Assembly: GCA_903772945.1 (NCBI GenBank)
Contig: CAICTM010000401.1
Span: 1-64,000 of the forward strand
Source: Seminavis robusta
Taxonomy: Eukaryota; Bacillariophyta; Bacillariophyceae; Naviculales; Naviculaceae
Length of the DNA: 64,000 nt
Direction of reading: 5' to 3'
Part shown: in pieces, positions 1 through 11,500 of the stretch
Position numbering within the stretch: position 1 is the first letter of the stretch
Layout of the letters: the number at the start of each line of letters is the position of its first letter
Position numbers and translations under genes: made by a program
Notes under the pieces: generated by a model
Told to the model about the DNA's origin: nothing
Database searches by the model: none
The model's input: the letters and a program-made list of their open reading frames with translations, nothing else

Positions 1-905
1 TTGAATAAGTGAGAGAGATGACAAATCCCATATGACGCTAATGCTGGATCCTGATTGCCCTCCTAAACTTACGAGGAGATCACTTGGGAAAGACTATGTA
101 TTGACCTGATAGGTCCTTACAACGTCGGGGATCCTAAGAAAAAGAATTCCTACACTTCATTGCTTGACAATATTGATCCGTAACCGAATGGTCGAGATTG
201 CGAGATCTCTCCAAGCAGCAGACGAAAGTAGCCATGTCCTAGAACAAAACGTGGTTATCGGTATCCATGGCCTGCTGAGTTTATCAGGATAGAGGACGTA
301 GTTCCGCGCAAGATCAGAAGACTCTCCGGGATGAATAGGATTCTGTCGCAAGTTCATCACCACGCGCAACCCAACCAACTCCATGGCGAGCGTGCTCATC
401 AACAATACGCAACTTGATCGCTGTTCAAACATCAAGTGCCAAGAACCTCGTGAAGGATCCTGGATGGAGTCCTCACGGCGGTTGTTTTGCAATGAAGCCA
501 CGATTTATACCACCTTGGTGCAAGCCGACAGCTCGTGTTAATCGTGGACGCGATTCACAACGTCCGTTGAAGCAAACGGAATACATCAAGGAACGTCGCA
601 AACGACTCATCCAACAGAACAAGATAGGGAGAAGCGACGCGTGTCCCTCATCAATAACAATGTCAACGATACCGTGATATTCAACAGTATAGAACCGCAA
701 GTACGGTCAGCCAAAGTACAAAGGTCCTTACATAGACCGAGTCAATGACAATGGCACTGTCCGCTCCAACATGCTACCGCCAATGCGGCACAGTCTACCA
801 GACTTGGAACATAAGTATATACACCCATACAAGGCCTGATCCCTTGTAGGATTGCCATATCGTGCGAGCAACATGTCTACATCCAATCTCATAAGAGTGC
901 CCCGC
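1..905 (+). mobile_element. Decayed LTR retrotransposon, integrase end of pol
   Basis: Pieces of an LTR-element integrase can be read in shifting frames. At about 84-120 the translation WERLCIDLIGPY is the start of the integrase catalytic core, carrying its first Asp. At about 355-395 TTRNP-TNSMA-RVHQ corresponds to the segment with the catalytic Glu. At 575-620 YIKERRKRLIQQNK and at about 700-765 KYGQPKYKGPYIDRVNDNGTVR belong to the C-terminal domain, and TWNI...HPYKA leads to a stop near 838. Many stops and frameshifts mean it is dead. Nothing resembling reverse transcriptase follows the integrase, so integrase was last in pol, the Ty3/Gypsy order; family assignment is tentative. The element enters from beyond the left edge. 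Confidence 0.7.
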
Positions 906-1424
906 ACTTTAAACATATGTTCTCCTTTCCACTGATGTCGTGCCTTCTGTGACCCTTGTCAGGGGGCGAATGCAATACACGCTCTTAGCCTTATTCGCGA
1001 CTCGATCCTAGATGGGGTTTGAGTTCGACTCAGACGAGTCTCTCGTGAATAGTCATTGAGACAGGGTTCTCATGACCGCTAGTCATACTAGGTCGATGGT
1101 GAAACATCGCGCTAGATATTTAGCTGGCGTGGAGAGATTCCACGCTACTAGATCCAGGCTAGACGAATCTTCCACGCGTTCCGTTTTTGGATCGTGGAGA
1201 GACGTAGGATTACTACAGCAACCTACTCTATCACACTTTACAGTCTCCCGCGGGAGTTCAGATCTACGATCCCTTGATTGTGATCTCTCTCGTTGATTAG
1301 TTTTCATAGCTTTCTAATCCTCTCATAACTTTCATTCTCTCAAACTCAAAACACTCGAAAGATCTTTACACTAGCTTTTAGCGTAGTGCACAGATGTTGG
1401 TGTACAACAAAACTGGTGCCCAAA
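906..1424. repeat. Probable LTR / 3' non-coding end of the decayed element
   Basis: No coding potential is seen. A purine-rich GGGGGCGAATG stretch near 961 could be the degraded polypurine tract, and the following ~400 bp, rich in short inverted motifs such as gagtctctcgtg and tggagagattccacg, is LTR-like. The other LTR lies outside the window, so the boundaries cannot be confirmed. Confidence 0.35.
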
Positions 1425-1703
1425 TCAATGCCAATCAGCTGAAATCACTGAGAAAATCATTGCGCGAAACAGTAGTATTATCATAGTAAGCTGATCTTCT
1501 TTATCTCTAAAGAGAATGGGCATTGGAGTTTGCTTTTCCATGGCATCCACAAATGCTTCCTTTGGGATACTTTCGTAGCTTGGATAGATGCCATATGGGT
1601 AAGGTTCAAGAAGAGGAGTCTCATTGATCTTGGTTTCCTTCTCCTCTGTCTCAACTGCTGTGACTTTGGGTTTCCCCTTGAGTTGTTTCTTCTTTGGAGG
1701 CAT
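1425..1703 (-). CDS. Small hypothetical protein, Lys-rich N-terminus
   Basis: An open frame of about 92 codons starts at the ATG of MPPKKKQLKGKPK and runs into an aromatic and Pro-rich segment (EPYPYGIYPSYESIPKE) and a hydrophobic end (MIILLFRAMIF). It has no recognised domain. A basic start followed by such a segment, next to decayed LTR-element DNA, could be the beginning of a gag-like polyprotein. A chance ORF is equally possible. It overlaps no other credible gene. Confidence 0.25.
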   Translation of the reverse strand: MPPKKKQLKGKPKVTAVETEEKETKINETPLLEPYPYGIYPSYESIPKEAFVDAMEKQTPMPILFRDKEDQLTMIILLFRAMIFSVISADWH

Positions 1704-1741
1704 TGTAGGCGGGCAGATACGGTATACCATAAATTGTAAAA

Positions 1742-1931
1742 CCGTAAAACCGTGAATTGTAAGTGGTCAACAACAGATGGACGGTAAACCGTAAGCAGTA
1801 AACTGTGGGTATAGTAAACCGTAAACGGTACAGATGGGATTTTTGATCTGAGAATATGCCGTATGTACGGTACACCGTAAACGGTACATACAGGATTTTT
1901 TATCAGATAGTTTGCGGTATGTGCAGTATAC
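1742..1931. repeat. ACCGTAAAC-rich direct repeats
   Basis: A motif of the form accgtaaaccgt recurs. Two diverged direct copies of about 58 bp are at about 1814-1873 and 1874-1931; each runs from (c)cgtaaacggtaca through a GGATTTTT core to a cggtatgt segment. The motif is itself partly palindromic (acggt/accgt). No gene is seen here. Confidence 0.6.
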
Positions 1932-2078
1932 AGCAAGGATCAGATGTTGACTTTAACAGTGTAAAGCCCTTTGAAATAAGCAGCTTCCTTTTGTAGAATA
2001 GTACTAGAGGGTATATGACCACTAGTAATCACAAGGAGGGGAGTGTGGTTGCCTTCTAGCAGAAGCAAAGATGGCAAC

Positions 2079-2140
2079 AACAACAGCAATATACTGTTGC
2101 TGTTGCTGTTCCTGTTCCTGTTGCTGTTGCTGTTGTTGTG
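2079..2140. repeat. CAA/CAG - CTG/GTT trinucleotide tract forming a hairpin
   Basis: caacaacaacagcaa is followed by a short spacer and a (tgttgc/tgttcc) run, so the left and right parts are complementary and could fold into a long imperfect hairpin. It is a microsatellite-like tract. Confidence 0.7.
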
Positions 2141-3001
2141 ACTTGTGATTTTTGGGAACATTGTTTATTCAGTCACTAGCGAACACAAGACTAAAACTGG
2201 CATGCTACATTGTGGTGCTGTTGAGCCGCTGTCAATCTCATCAACCCCCTGAATGTTTCAGACGCCGTCTTATGTATAAGACAATGACTGTCGACAAGGA
2301 TTATGGCACAGACAGTTTCACCCTGCTCGACTGACGAGTTGTGGTCCGAGGCACCAAAACCAACCTGTAGGTTTTGGTTGAGGTAACCAATACCTCATCC
2401 AGAGTTTTCGTTCATGAAATCTATACTAGCTAGTAATATTGTATCTGTACCGGTACATGAGTTAAGCTTATCAAACATAGACCCAGCAATGCTAGTCTAC
2501 ATGTATTGAATCGACAAGATCTCTACTAGTGTAATGGGTATGGTCTATTGTTTGGTAATCGGCATTCTATTATCTTACTAGCTAGTTATATCTATCTTAT
2601 CGTGCGAAGAGGACCAAGTTGCTCGGGGACTTGTGCATACAGGAAGATGGGTGCCGACACAGGAATCACCACCAAATCACTAGGAAACAACAATGGAGGG
2701 ATGAATCCAATAGGAGGATCTGTTCCGTTCTCTGTTCTCTTGTGTGTTGTCGTGTAGCCTCCTTCGCTCTGCGGTTCTTGCCATTCAATGACTCGACGAC
2801 GTTCAAGCTGGTGATAGGGCTTGAGTTAACAGTCTCCTCCGTAGCAGTAGCCTCTCCTCTTGTTGTTATCCGGCGCAATCGTTCGTTCGAAAAGGACGCG
2901 ACAATGGGATTTCCTCGGCTGTCAGCAGTGCAGCAGAGAAAACAACAAATAGATATGAGATTTATTTTCTGTGAGACTTACTCTTGTTTTCAAATTGCAC
3001 C
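2141..3001. other. Gene-poor stretch with perfect hairpins
   Basis: Only short ORFs without recognisable features occur. An 8-bp perfect stem (2354-2361 with 2370-2377, ccaaaacc/ggttttgg) is followed directly by a 5-bp stem (gaggt/acctc, 2380-2397). gtcttatgtataagac near 2267-2284 is a short palindrome shared with the foldback at 3719-3815. Confidence 0.4.
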
Positions 3002-3510
3002 AACTCGGCCGTCCATGGCTGAGAACTGACTGCCATCCCATCATCCATAGGATTCAATGAGGGATGGTTTTCCAATCTGCACCGGAGACGGTCGGCTTGA
3101 GTGAGGCTTGGATAATACCGGTAGATGTGCGACCGATTCGATTCGAATAATTAAAACAACTCACCTGTTGACGGCCGAGCTCGGAGTTCTCTCCTGAATA
3201 CCATAGAAATCCAATGAGGGAGAGAAGTCAGCACTGTACCTTCAATTAACACTCTTGATAATAACAACAACACTCTTGATAATAGGCTTACCTCGTGTCG
3301 TTCGATCGATCGATTCAACTGAGGCCGATTGGATAAAGCGCGCTCTCACCATTGTTGTCGGCCAAGCTTGGATTTACCTCCTGTTTACCATAGGAATACA
3401 ATGAGGGAGAGAAGTCAGTGCTGCGCCTTCAATAATACACTTGCTAATAGACTTACCCGTAATAGTAGTAGCGATCGATCGATTTTGACTGAGGCTGTAA
3501 ATTAGACGCC
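3002..3510 (-). repeat. Three diverged tandem copies of a ~170-190 bp exon-like unit
   Basis: Copies lie at about 3002-3165, 3169-3330 and 3354-3510. Shared blocks include ccatagaaatccaatgaggg and variants, and gatcgatcgattNNaactgagg. Read on the minus strand, copies 2 and 3 show intron-like borders: GTAAGCCTATTATCAAG and GTAAGTCTATTAGCAAG as donors, and GGTACAG and GGCGCAG as acceptors, followed by a short open segment (LTSLPHWISMV / LTSLPHCIPMV) and a further GTGAG donor. This suggests duplicated exons of an unidentified minus-strand gene, or a non-coding repeat with chance splice-like ends. Confidence 0.5.
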
Positions 3511-3634
3511 ATTGTGTGGTTTTGGTACCGTAGGAGGAATAATGAGAGAAGCCTGTCACGTGAAGTCTGGTTTGAATTCTTGACTGTGAAAAAAGAGTAC
3601 TCTCCAAAGCATTAAAGGTTCGGGTGTGGTCCAA
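3374..3634 (-). CDS. Possible first exon(s) of a small spliced gene, unidentified
   Basis: An ORF of 86 codons starts MDHTRTFNALEST and ends inside copy 3 of the triplicated unit. A donor-like GTAAGT within it, near 3456, suggests that only the first ~59 codons are exon and that the repeated units upstream on the + strand numbering are later exons. No domain is recognised and the call rests on splice-like signals only. Confidence 0.2.
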   Translation of the reverse strand: MDHTRTFNALESTLFSQSRIQTRLHVTGFSHYSSYGTKTTQWRLIYSLSQNRSIATTITGKSISKCIIEGAALTSLPHCIPMVNRR

Positions 3635-3718
3635 AAGGTTGAGGTTATTGTGAGGCTTCGGTTGAACGTTATCTGTCGGTTTGCGCAGGGCGACACTGTC
3701 TGTGTTCTAATCTGTACC

Positions 3719-3815
3719 CAATGACTGTCTTATGTTTAATAAGACGGTCTTATTTTCTATCAGACAGCCGTCTTTAGACAGAGTCATCGTCTGATACTTT
3801 AAGACAGTTGTTCAT
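3719..3815. repeat. Small foldback (MITE-like) element
   Basis: Terminal inverted motifs actgtctta and taagacagt bound about 90 bp that also contains an internal perfect hairpin (gtcttat-gttta-ataagac) and further agac/gtct palindromes. A partial relative with gtcttatgtataagac is near 2267. No coding capacity. Confidence 0.45.
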
Positions 3816-5525
3816 GTTGTAAATTTTAACAAAACTATTTACAGCTTTTTTCCAAGAATCAATCTTTTACCCCAAGGTGCTGGTAGATTCTCTACATACG
3901 CGGAAGCCAGAGATACAAGTACTGAGAGACTGCAGTAATAGAAGAAAGCTGGTTGCATTCTTTAAAAATAAAAAGAGCCATGTTTGCTACATGTATCTCG
4001 AACAGTACCAAACTATTAGTAACACAGCTGTGTGCGTAGATCCAGACGGTAGACAGTCCTTCCCAGATTAGCCTTAAAAAAAAACTAGCAAGAGATCCAA
4101 GACGATACCGGTGCACTGTGCTGCGAAGCAAAACAGGGAATCCAATTCACTGTGCGTTCAGTTCTAGCTAGCTAGTATAAGGAGCCAGTTCATTAGTTTG
4201 CTCACCATTGCCCGCAACCCACAGGATATGCAGCCATCATGACTGGTGAAGACAACCAAAGAATGATCTGAGAAGATGAAGCCCAAGGCTGAAGGTGGTG
4301 TATTTGTACTGTGGCATTATTTTGCTGCGGCTGAAGAGACCTGGGACCTGGATGGAAGGTTCTTCTTCTGTTCTGATAGCTGTTCTGATGTTCTGATAAT
4401 CCTTTCTCAGTTGAAGGACTTAAGGATCTTGTCTCGCCGCTTCCTTCGATTTGAACGTTTACGTTTGTGACGTTGTACGTCACCTTTGATTGCAAAAAAT
4501 CAAGAATACATGTTTATGCCTCATGCTTAAGATTATTTTCCAAAATGTCTGTCCACTTTGACGTGCTAACAACGCAACTACTAGTACTGGTACCACGATC
4601 CTAAAAGCATCTTAGAAACAAGGGACACACAGGTTTCCCGCTCTAAATTCGGCAAAGCCGTAACCGTTGGCATAAATCCCAACCAGCGGTGCACGTGGGA
4701 GTGCCTCTGCTTTCCTAATTGACACAAAACATTTTTGGCCGGAGCTGATTGAAAACCCATTCCAACCAGCATGCCACCGTCCTCTACAGTACTTGTACGC
4801 ATCCCCTGTGATCCTTGATGGCGTCCTTGACACCATCAAAGAGAAGTGTAGAGAAAAAGATACTGTGGGTTGATCAATCTGAGAAAAATGAGGGTGGGCC
4901 AACTCGCTGGAGTGGCTACTGTTCAGTACTCGTGTCTAGTACCAGCACCGGTACGGTAGCAGGATCTTCAATCCAAGCATTCTCGAATGCCTGATGCCTG
5001 ACTCCGCCGGTCTGAAGAAGCCGATTGTCTCTCTTCATCGCTCTTTTGTACCGTAAACCAACAAAAGAATCCTCATCCATAAAGTATTTAGTTGTTTTCT
5101 CTGCAAGACGATTATCACCTACTTGGTACCGGTAAGCCGAGATTTGCTTTGTACCATTCTGTTGGTTGGTAATCGTTTCGCCTTTCTCACCATCTGCCGT
5201 TTCCCACATATTTTTTCCCCACGGAAAGTCCAATTGAGAGCAGAAACAAGAGGTGGACCTAACTGATTGGAGAGAAGATTGAAGGCTCTACAAATTTCTC
5301 TTGTCCTGATCCTCAATATCTGTTTGACTTCCAAGTAAGCAAGGAAGCGACAAGCTTTTGTTTGAATACTTCTCTTCTCCCTCCCACCAAAAATATTCTC
5401 ACTACCCCTTCTTTCTCTCTATTCTTGTTTTGCTTTCTCTCGGGTTTCCTGTAAAGTTGAGCTGAAGAAAAAGAAAGGGTATCAAAGACCCCATCACCTA
5501 CCAAGGCATCGCATCCATCGAAACG
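3816..5525. other. Intergenic region upstream of the giant surface-protein gene
   Basis: Several 70-105 codon ORFs occur on both strands (for example minus 4612-4902 and 4916-5233), but none shows a recognised domain, repeat or splice continuity, so none is called. The last ~150 bp before 5526 are pyrimidine-rich (cttctctcctcccaccaaaa, ctttctctctattcttg) and probably hold the promoter and 5' UTR of the following gene. taccggta at 5127 is one of the palindromes described in the findings. Confidence 0.35.
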
Positions 5526-8500
5526 ATGAAAGGGAATCCTCCGGGAGTTTGCTTCTTCCTTGTCTGGTCAGCTTTTGTGTTCCATTTGCCAACCATCGTG
5601 GCCAAACCAGAACATAAAGCTGAACATGCCCACCCCAACACTCGAGGAGGAAACTATTTAAAGCGTCGACACTTGGCGCGGGAGTGGCTGGCACACTTTG
5701 GAGATGACGATATCTCCACTGGAAACGACAACGGTTTGGATGACGACGACGAACCGGTGATCTTTGAAGCAGAAGAATTCCCCGACGAGGACAGTAGTGA
5801 AGATCCCTTTCCATTGTTTGAAGTGGCACCATCCGCTTCTTTGGAGGATCCTTCTTTGGAGGATCCTTTCCCGGAAATGAGTCCTTCAACAGACGAGTTC
5901 CCAGCCGAGATGCCTTCTGATGAAGGACTACCCCCCAATTTCCCCGCGGAAATGCCGTCAGGCGATGAAATCATGACGGCGGTTCCCTCCCAACTCATGT
6001 CCCCAGTCCCCACCGAAGTAGCCCCAGCTCCCACCGTTGGAGCCCCAGCTCCCACGGTAGCGCAAGATCCAACTTCCCCAACACCTCCTAGTGCAGCACT
6101 ACCTACCGAAGCGCCAATCAGCGGACCAGATGCCCCAATCCCACCCATTAGACCTCGCAGCTGTCCTCCACAATACGGTTGTAGTGCTATCAATGGCAAA
6201 CCTGGTTCACAGGTATGCTACGCATTGACGCAAACCAGGACCTTGAACGCCTGTGCCCCAGAAGGGCTGGTGGAATCGGCACTGGAACCCCCAACTAGTT
6301 TTTGCGGGTTTTGTGCGGACGCGACACCGGCTCCTACCACCCTGGAAGAAATCTGCAATCCCATCATTTCCTGTGGACCAGTAAGCATCCTCATGTGCAT
6401 TGAAAGCGCAAACATCACCACGGCAGGTTGCATCCGGCGCGACAAGGTGCCGCTTGTCATAGACAACAACGCTGGTTACTGTGGACTCTGCATGAATGTC
6501 AGGCCGCCCACAACCGTGGCTCCAGCGGCTCCCATTGCACCGTCCGCACCTGGTTTACCTTCTGTAACGCCACCCTCGCCTACGACATCATCTGCTCCAG
6601 CGCCAACACCAGCACAACCCGTGGTTGGGCCTTTGCAACCCACAACAGAACCCGTGCCTGGCCCTACCGGCCCCACAACAACTGCGAGCCCCGCAACACC
6701 CCTGCCCTCGCTTGCGCCCATCAGCACAACTGTTCAGCCCACGGTTGACCCTTTGGATGTTTGCGACCCCCGCATTGAGTGTCAAACTCTCCTCTTTGCT
6801 TCTGTGGGCAATGTTGTCTGTCTCAACGTCAATGGAACAAGGTTCAGCGCCTGCGTCGGCCCGATCTTTATCGATGCTGCGCTCAAGATTGGAGAATGTA
6901 AGTTTTTGTTTCGTTTCGTTTCGTTTTCGACTATGTTCTTGACAGACCGTCGTTTTGACACAACTTGGTTTCATCCTGCAGGTGGAGAGTGCCCGACCGA
7001 ATCTCCGTCAACCTCACCCACTCAAGAAGCTACAACTGTGCTTCCGACGATGGCACCCACAACACTGGAAAGTATTTGCGATCCCTTGATATATTGTAGA
7101 GATGACCTGGAACATGTATCGTTCTGCCTTACGGACCTGGATCTGGGTGGATTTCACGGAGACCGAACAATTTGCCTACCCATACGGCTACTAGATGAAG
7201 CTCTTCCGTATGGCTACTGTGGGGAGGTAAGTGAAAGGCCCACAAGCAGCTCCAAGTTGTCGACTGCATTAATTAGCGGTTCATTGTCTTGCCTCGTAGT
7301 GTCCCGATCTCCCCACCATATTTCCCACAACAGATCCTCTTGAAAACTGTGCTCCCGCCATTGAATGCACCGGGATATTTAACTTGACGGGGATTGAGTT
7401 TTGCCTGGAAAACCCAACGTCCGGGAAACGAGCCACTGTTTGTTGCCCAACGAGGCTCGTACAAGCCGCTCTCGCGCATGGTGCGTTTTGTTGCGTAATA
7501 TAACTGGGATTGCAAACGTCCGCTTGCCTCTCATGTTCGATCCTTTGTTTTCCCGTTCTAGGGCGCTGCGGTGTGTGTAGTCCGACAGCGGCACCTTCAG
7601 TGGAGCCCACGGGATCCCCAATAAGTGCCTGCCCCGACCCTATTCCTTGCGGTGAATCTAAGACAAACATACTTTATTGTATTGAGCTAGAGGCTGGCGC
7701 GGATTTTGAGGCTTGCTTGCCTCCCGACTTGGCTCCGAGAATCGTTCCGAGGTATGGTTTATGTCCCTGTGCTTCCCCACCACAAGTGCCCTGCCCTGCC
7801 TAGCTTCGCCCCCCTCACTCCTTAAACCCTCTATTTAGGTATGGTATATGTGGAGAGTGCCCCAAGCCTCCTCCACCAACGGCATCGCCAACCGGGCCCT
7901 TAGATGGTTGCCCGGTGGTGCCCCCGTCCTGCGCAATCAGTGTCGGCAACGAAATGATAGAAGGAGTGACGTTTTGCATTGTACTCGAAAGTGGAACACA
8001 AGTCGAACTGTGCGTTTTCGAAGAACAGGTTCAAGATTTGCTAGATCGCGGTAAGGCTTCCAGAGGTTGCTGGAAACACACGCCGTCGTTCCTCCATCGA
8101 CTAACTTCTTTCTAATTCTCTGACTGATCACTCATTGTCTTCGTGATAATTCAACCCAAGGCTATTGCGGTCCTTGTGTAACCCCTCCCAGCGCGTCCCC
8201 AACTAATCTACCAGCTTCATCGCCGTCGGCTTTGCCATCACCAGAAGCAGCAGTTTCGCCAACACCAACTGACGAACCAACACCTAGAGGGACTAGTAGC
8301 GCACCACTGCCTTCGACCGGCCCAGGGCCAACAACAAGGCCGCCAACACTTGTTCCAACAACGAGGCCGCCAACGCCTGTTCCAACAGCAAGGCCAACTG
8401 CGCTCCCCACTCGTGCACCTGCTAGAACAATCCCAACAAATGATCCTAGCATCGCTCCAACAGATGACCCGCTGTCAGAATGCGATCCTGTTATACCCTG

Positions 8501-11500
8501 CAACGATGGAGAAGGTGCTGTCTTCTGTCTCACAGCTGGAAATGATGTCGAAGTCTGCATGCCGGTCAGTGCACCTGAAATGTATATCCGTTGCCTTGCT
8601 TGTTGTCATAACTCATGTTTCTCCACAGATTGATGATTTGCAAGGTGCCTTGGATGAAGAGGCAGGAGAATGTGGTCCGTGCCCAACTGACATGCCCTCC
8701 TTGGCTCCGACTTTTGCACCCACTTCTTCACCAAGCTCAAAGCCATCAATGGTCCCGACTGTAGATCCCCTTGGTGGGTGTCCCGAGGACCCTCCCGAGT
8801 GTTCCATAGACCCAGATGATGCAAAAAACAGAGTATTGTTCTGTATTGTGTTGGGCGGGCAACAACAAGAAGTTTGTGTCCTTGTGGAGTACATTCAACC
8901 CTTGGTAGATCAAGGTAATGTGAAAAGGATGTCAGAATGTTGTATAAGCGGTAGGTCTTTTGTCTCACAAGTTCTTGATACATTCATGCTAATGCTCTCT
9001 TCCTCAGAAGCTGGATTTTGTGGCCCTTGCCCACCTACCAGCATGCCTTCAAACACGCCATCAACACCCCCCCAGATCCTGCCACCGATTGGCCCTTCGC
9101 CTCCAATAACCATACCACCTGCCTTGGCTCCAGCAACTGCTCCTACTAGAAGTCCAGTTTTGGGTCCTTCCGCAGCTCCCATTGGTGGCCCAGGACAATC
9201 TCCATCGATGACTCCAGTTGATGCTCCAGGTGCCACTCCATCATTGGCTCCAGTGGTTGCCGCTCCCTCTGGCAGTCCAGCTCTGGCACCTACAGATGGC
9301 CCAGCTTTGACTCCATCATTGGCTCCAGCAGTTTCACCTACTGGTGGTCCAGGTTCTGCTCCATCTTTGGCTCCAATGGTTGCTCTGCCTACTGCAGGTC
9401 CAGCTTTCGCACCCTCCACTGCTCCAGCAGCTGATCCAACAGTAACTCCAGGTCCATCCCCATCATTGGCTCCAGTTGTTGCTATTCCTTCTGTCCGTCC
9501 AGTTCTGGCTCCAGCTGGTGCTCCTGCAATTGTCACTCCGGAAGCCAGTCCAGCTGTAGCTCCAGTGGTTCCTCCTTCTGGAAACCCAGCTCTGGGTCCT
9601 TCTGTGGCCCCAGTTGGTGGCCCAGGACAACCTCCATCGATGGCTCCAGTCGATGCTCCAGGTGCCACTCCATCATTCGCCCCTGCAGTTTTACCTACAG
9701 ATTCATTCCCATCTTTGGCTCCAGTGGGTAAAGTTCCGACCGTCAGTCCAGTTTCAACTCCTACTTCTGGTCCTGGTTCTTTTCCATCTTTGTCTCCAGC
9801 AGTTACTCCATCAGTGGGCCCAGGTTCAGGTCCGTCTTTGGCGCCAGTGGTTTCTCCTACAGCAGGTCCAGGTTCAACACCATCTTCAGCTCCAGTGGTT
9901 GAAGCTCCTTCTGGCAGTCCAGCTCTAGCTCCAACTGCTTCTCCTGTGGTTGCCACACCTACTGTCAGTCCAGATCCAACAATTGTTGTACCTACTCAAA
10001 GTCCTTCTTTGTCTCCAGCCATTGCTCCCATGGGGGTACCAACTTCAGTTCCGTCATTGGTGCCAACAGCTGGTGAACTTCCACCAGAGTGCGATCCTGT
10101 TATCCCCTGTGATGACATTGAGAATGGTGTTTTGGTTTGCCTCTTTCAACCTGTAGAGCTCTGCTTACCGGTACGTGTTGAAAGCATAAACAATATGTTG
10201 TGGCTAAATCATGTGGCATGAACAACTCTGATATTAATTTGTGCAGAAAAGCTTGGTACAGGCTGCTTTGGATGCTGGCGGTGATTGTGGCCCCTGTCCA
10301 ACCACAGAACCTTCCTCTGGGCCAACTGGAATGCCGACAAATGTACCATCAACCAATCCAACCAAAGGACTAACAGCAAACCCAACTACATCACCTACAT
10401 TGCAACAAACCGGCAGTCCCAATATCGAGCCTTCAATGGCTCCAACTGTGGATCCCCTTACTGGGAGCCCCACTGGCACCCCATCGAGCATGCCATCACC
10501 CTCCAACCAGATCCTACCACCCTTTGCACCGTTTGTTCGACCCCCCAGACCACCTGCACTAGATCCTTCCGCAGCTCCCATTGGTGGCCCAGGACAATCT
10601 CCATCGATGGCTCCAGTTGATGCTCCAGGTGCCACTCCATCATTGGCTCCAGTGGTTGCCGCTCCCTCTGGCAGTCCAGCTCTGGCACCTACAGATGGCC
10701 CAGCTTTGACTCCATCGTTGGCTCCAGCAGTTTCACCTACTGGTGGTCCAGGTTCTGCTCCATCTTTGGCTCCAGTGGTTGCTCTGCCTACTGCAGGTCC
10801 AGCTTTCGCACCCTCCACTGCTCCAGCAGCTGATCCAACAGTAACTCCAGGTCCATCCCCATCATTGGCTCCAGTTGTTGCTATTCCTTCTGTCCGTCCA
10901 GTTCTGGCTCCAGCTGGTGCTCCTGCAATTGTCACTCCGGAAGCCAGTCCAGCTGTAGCTCCAGTGGTTCCTCCTTCTGGAAACCCAGCTCTGGGTCCTT
11001 CTGTGGCCCCAGTTGGTGGCCCAGGACAACCTCCATCGATGGCTCCAGTCGATGCTCCAGGTGTAACGCCATCATTGGCGCCAGTGATTGCTCCCACAGC
11101 TGCACCGACTTCCACGCCATCATTGGTACCAACAGTGAATCCAATTCCTCCAGAATGCAATCCTGTAATACCTTGCGATGATGATCGTGCGATCTTTTGT
11201 CTTGACATTGGTAACCTGAATGGTAGGTTATCAATATTATTCAACCATGTAAACCCTCCTTTGCACCATGTATCACAACCTCTCTGTCTCACACACACAT
11301 TGATTTTTCTATCAAGTTGAGTTGTGCGTGCTCATTAGCAACCTCAATAATTTGCTGGATATAAGTAAGACCTCAGTGCCTTGAACATGATCCGGTTAAG
11401 GAAAGATGCTAACTTTTGATCTGCCTGTTTCCAGATGCTGGGAATTGTGGTCCATGTGTTTCAAGTCCCACAACAGCTCCTGTCACTACAGCAGGACCAA

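Noticed and set aside
1021-1060. gagttcgactc resembling a tRNA B-box
   Set aside because: No acceptor or anticodon stem can be folded around it, and it lies in LTR-like DNA. No tRNA or rRNA gene was found anywhere in the window.
7752-7838. Intron 4 of the giant gene could be read as coding (YGLCPCASPP)
   Set aside because: Both of its ends read gtatggt(t/a)tatgt, so it resembles a partial duplication of the next exon start. Splicing it out gives the expected YGICGECP module end, and retention leads to a stop at 7801.
8910-11298. Long minus-strand frames (348 and 354 codons) rich in GA, TG and VG
   Set aside because: They are antisense shadows of the P/S/T stalk: codons such as cca/gct read backwards give Gly/Ala/Val repeats without stops. 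The + strand frames carry the Cys modules and splice sites.
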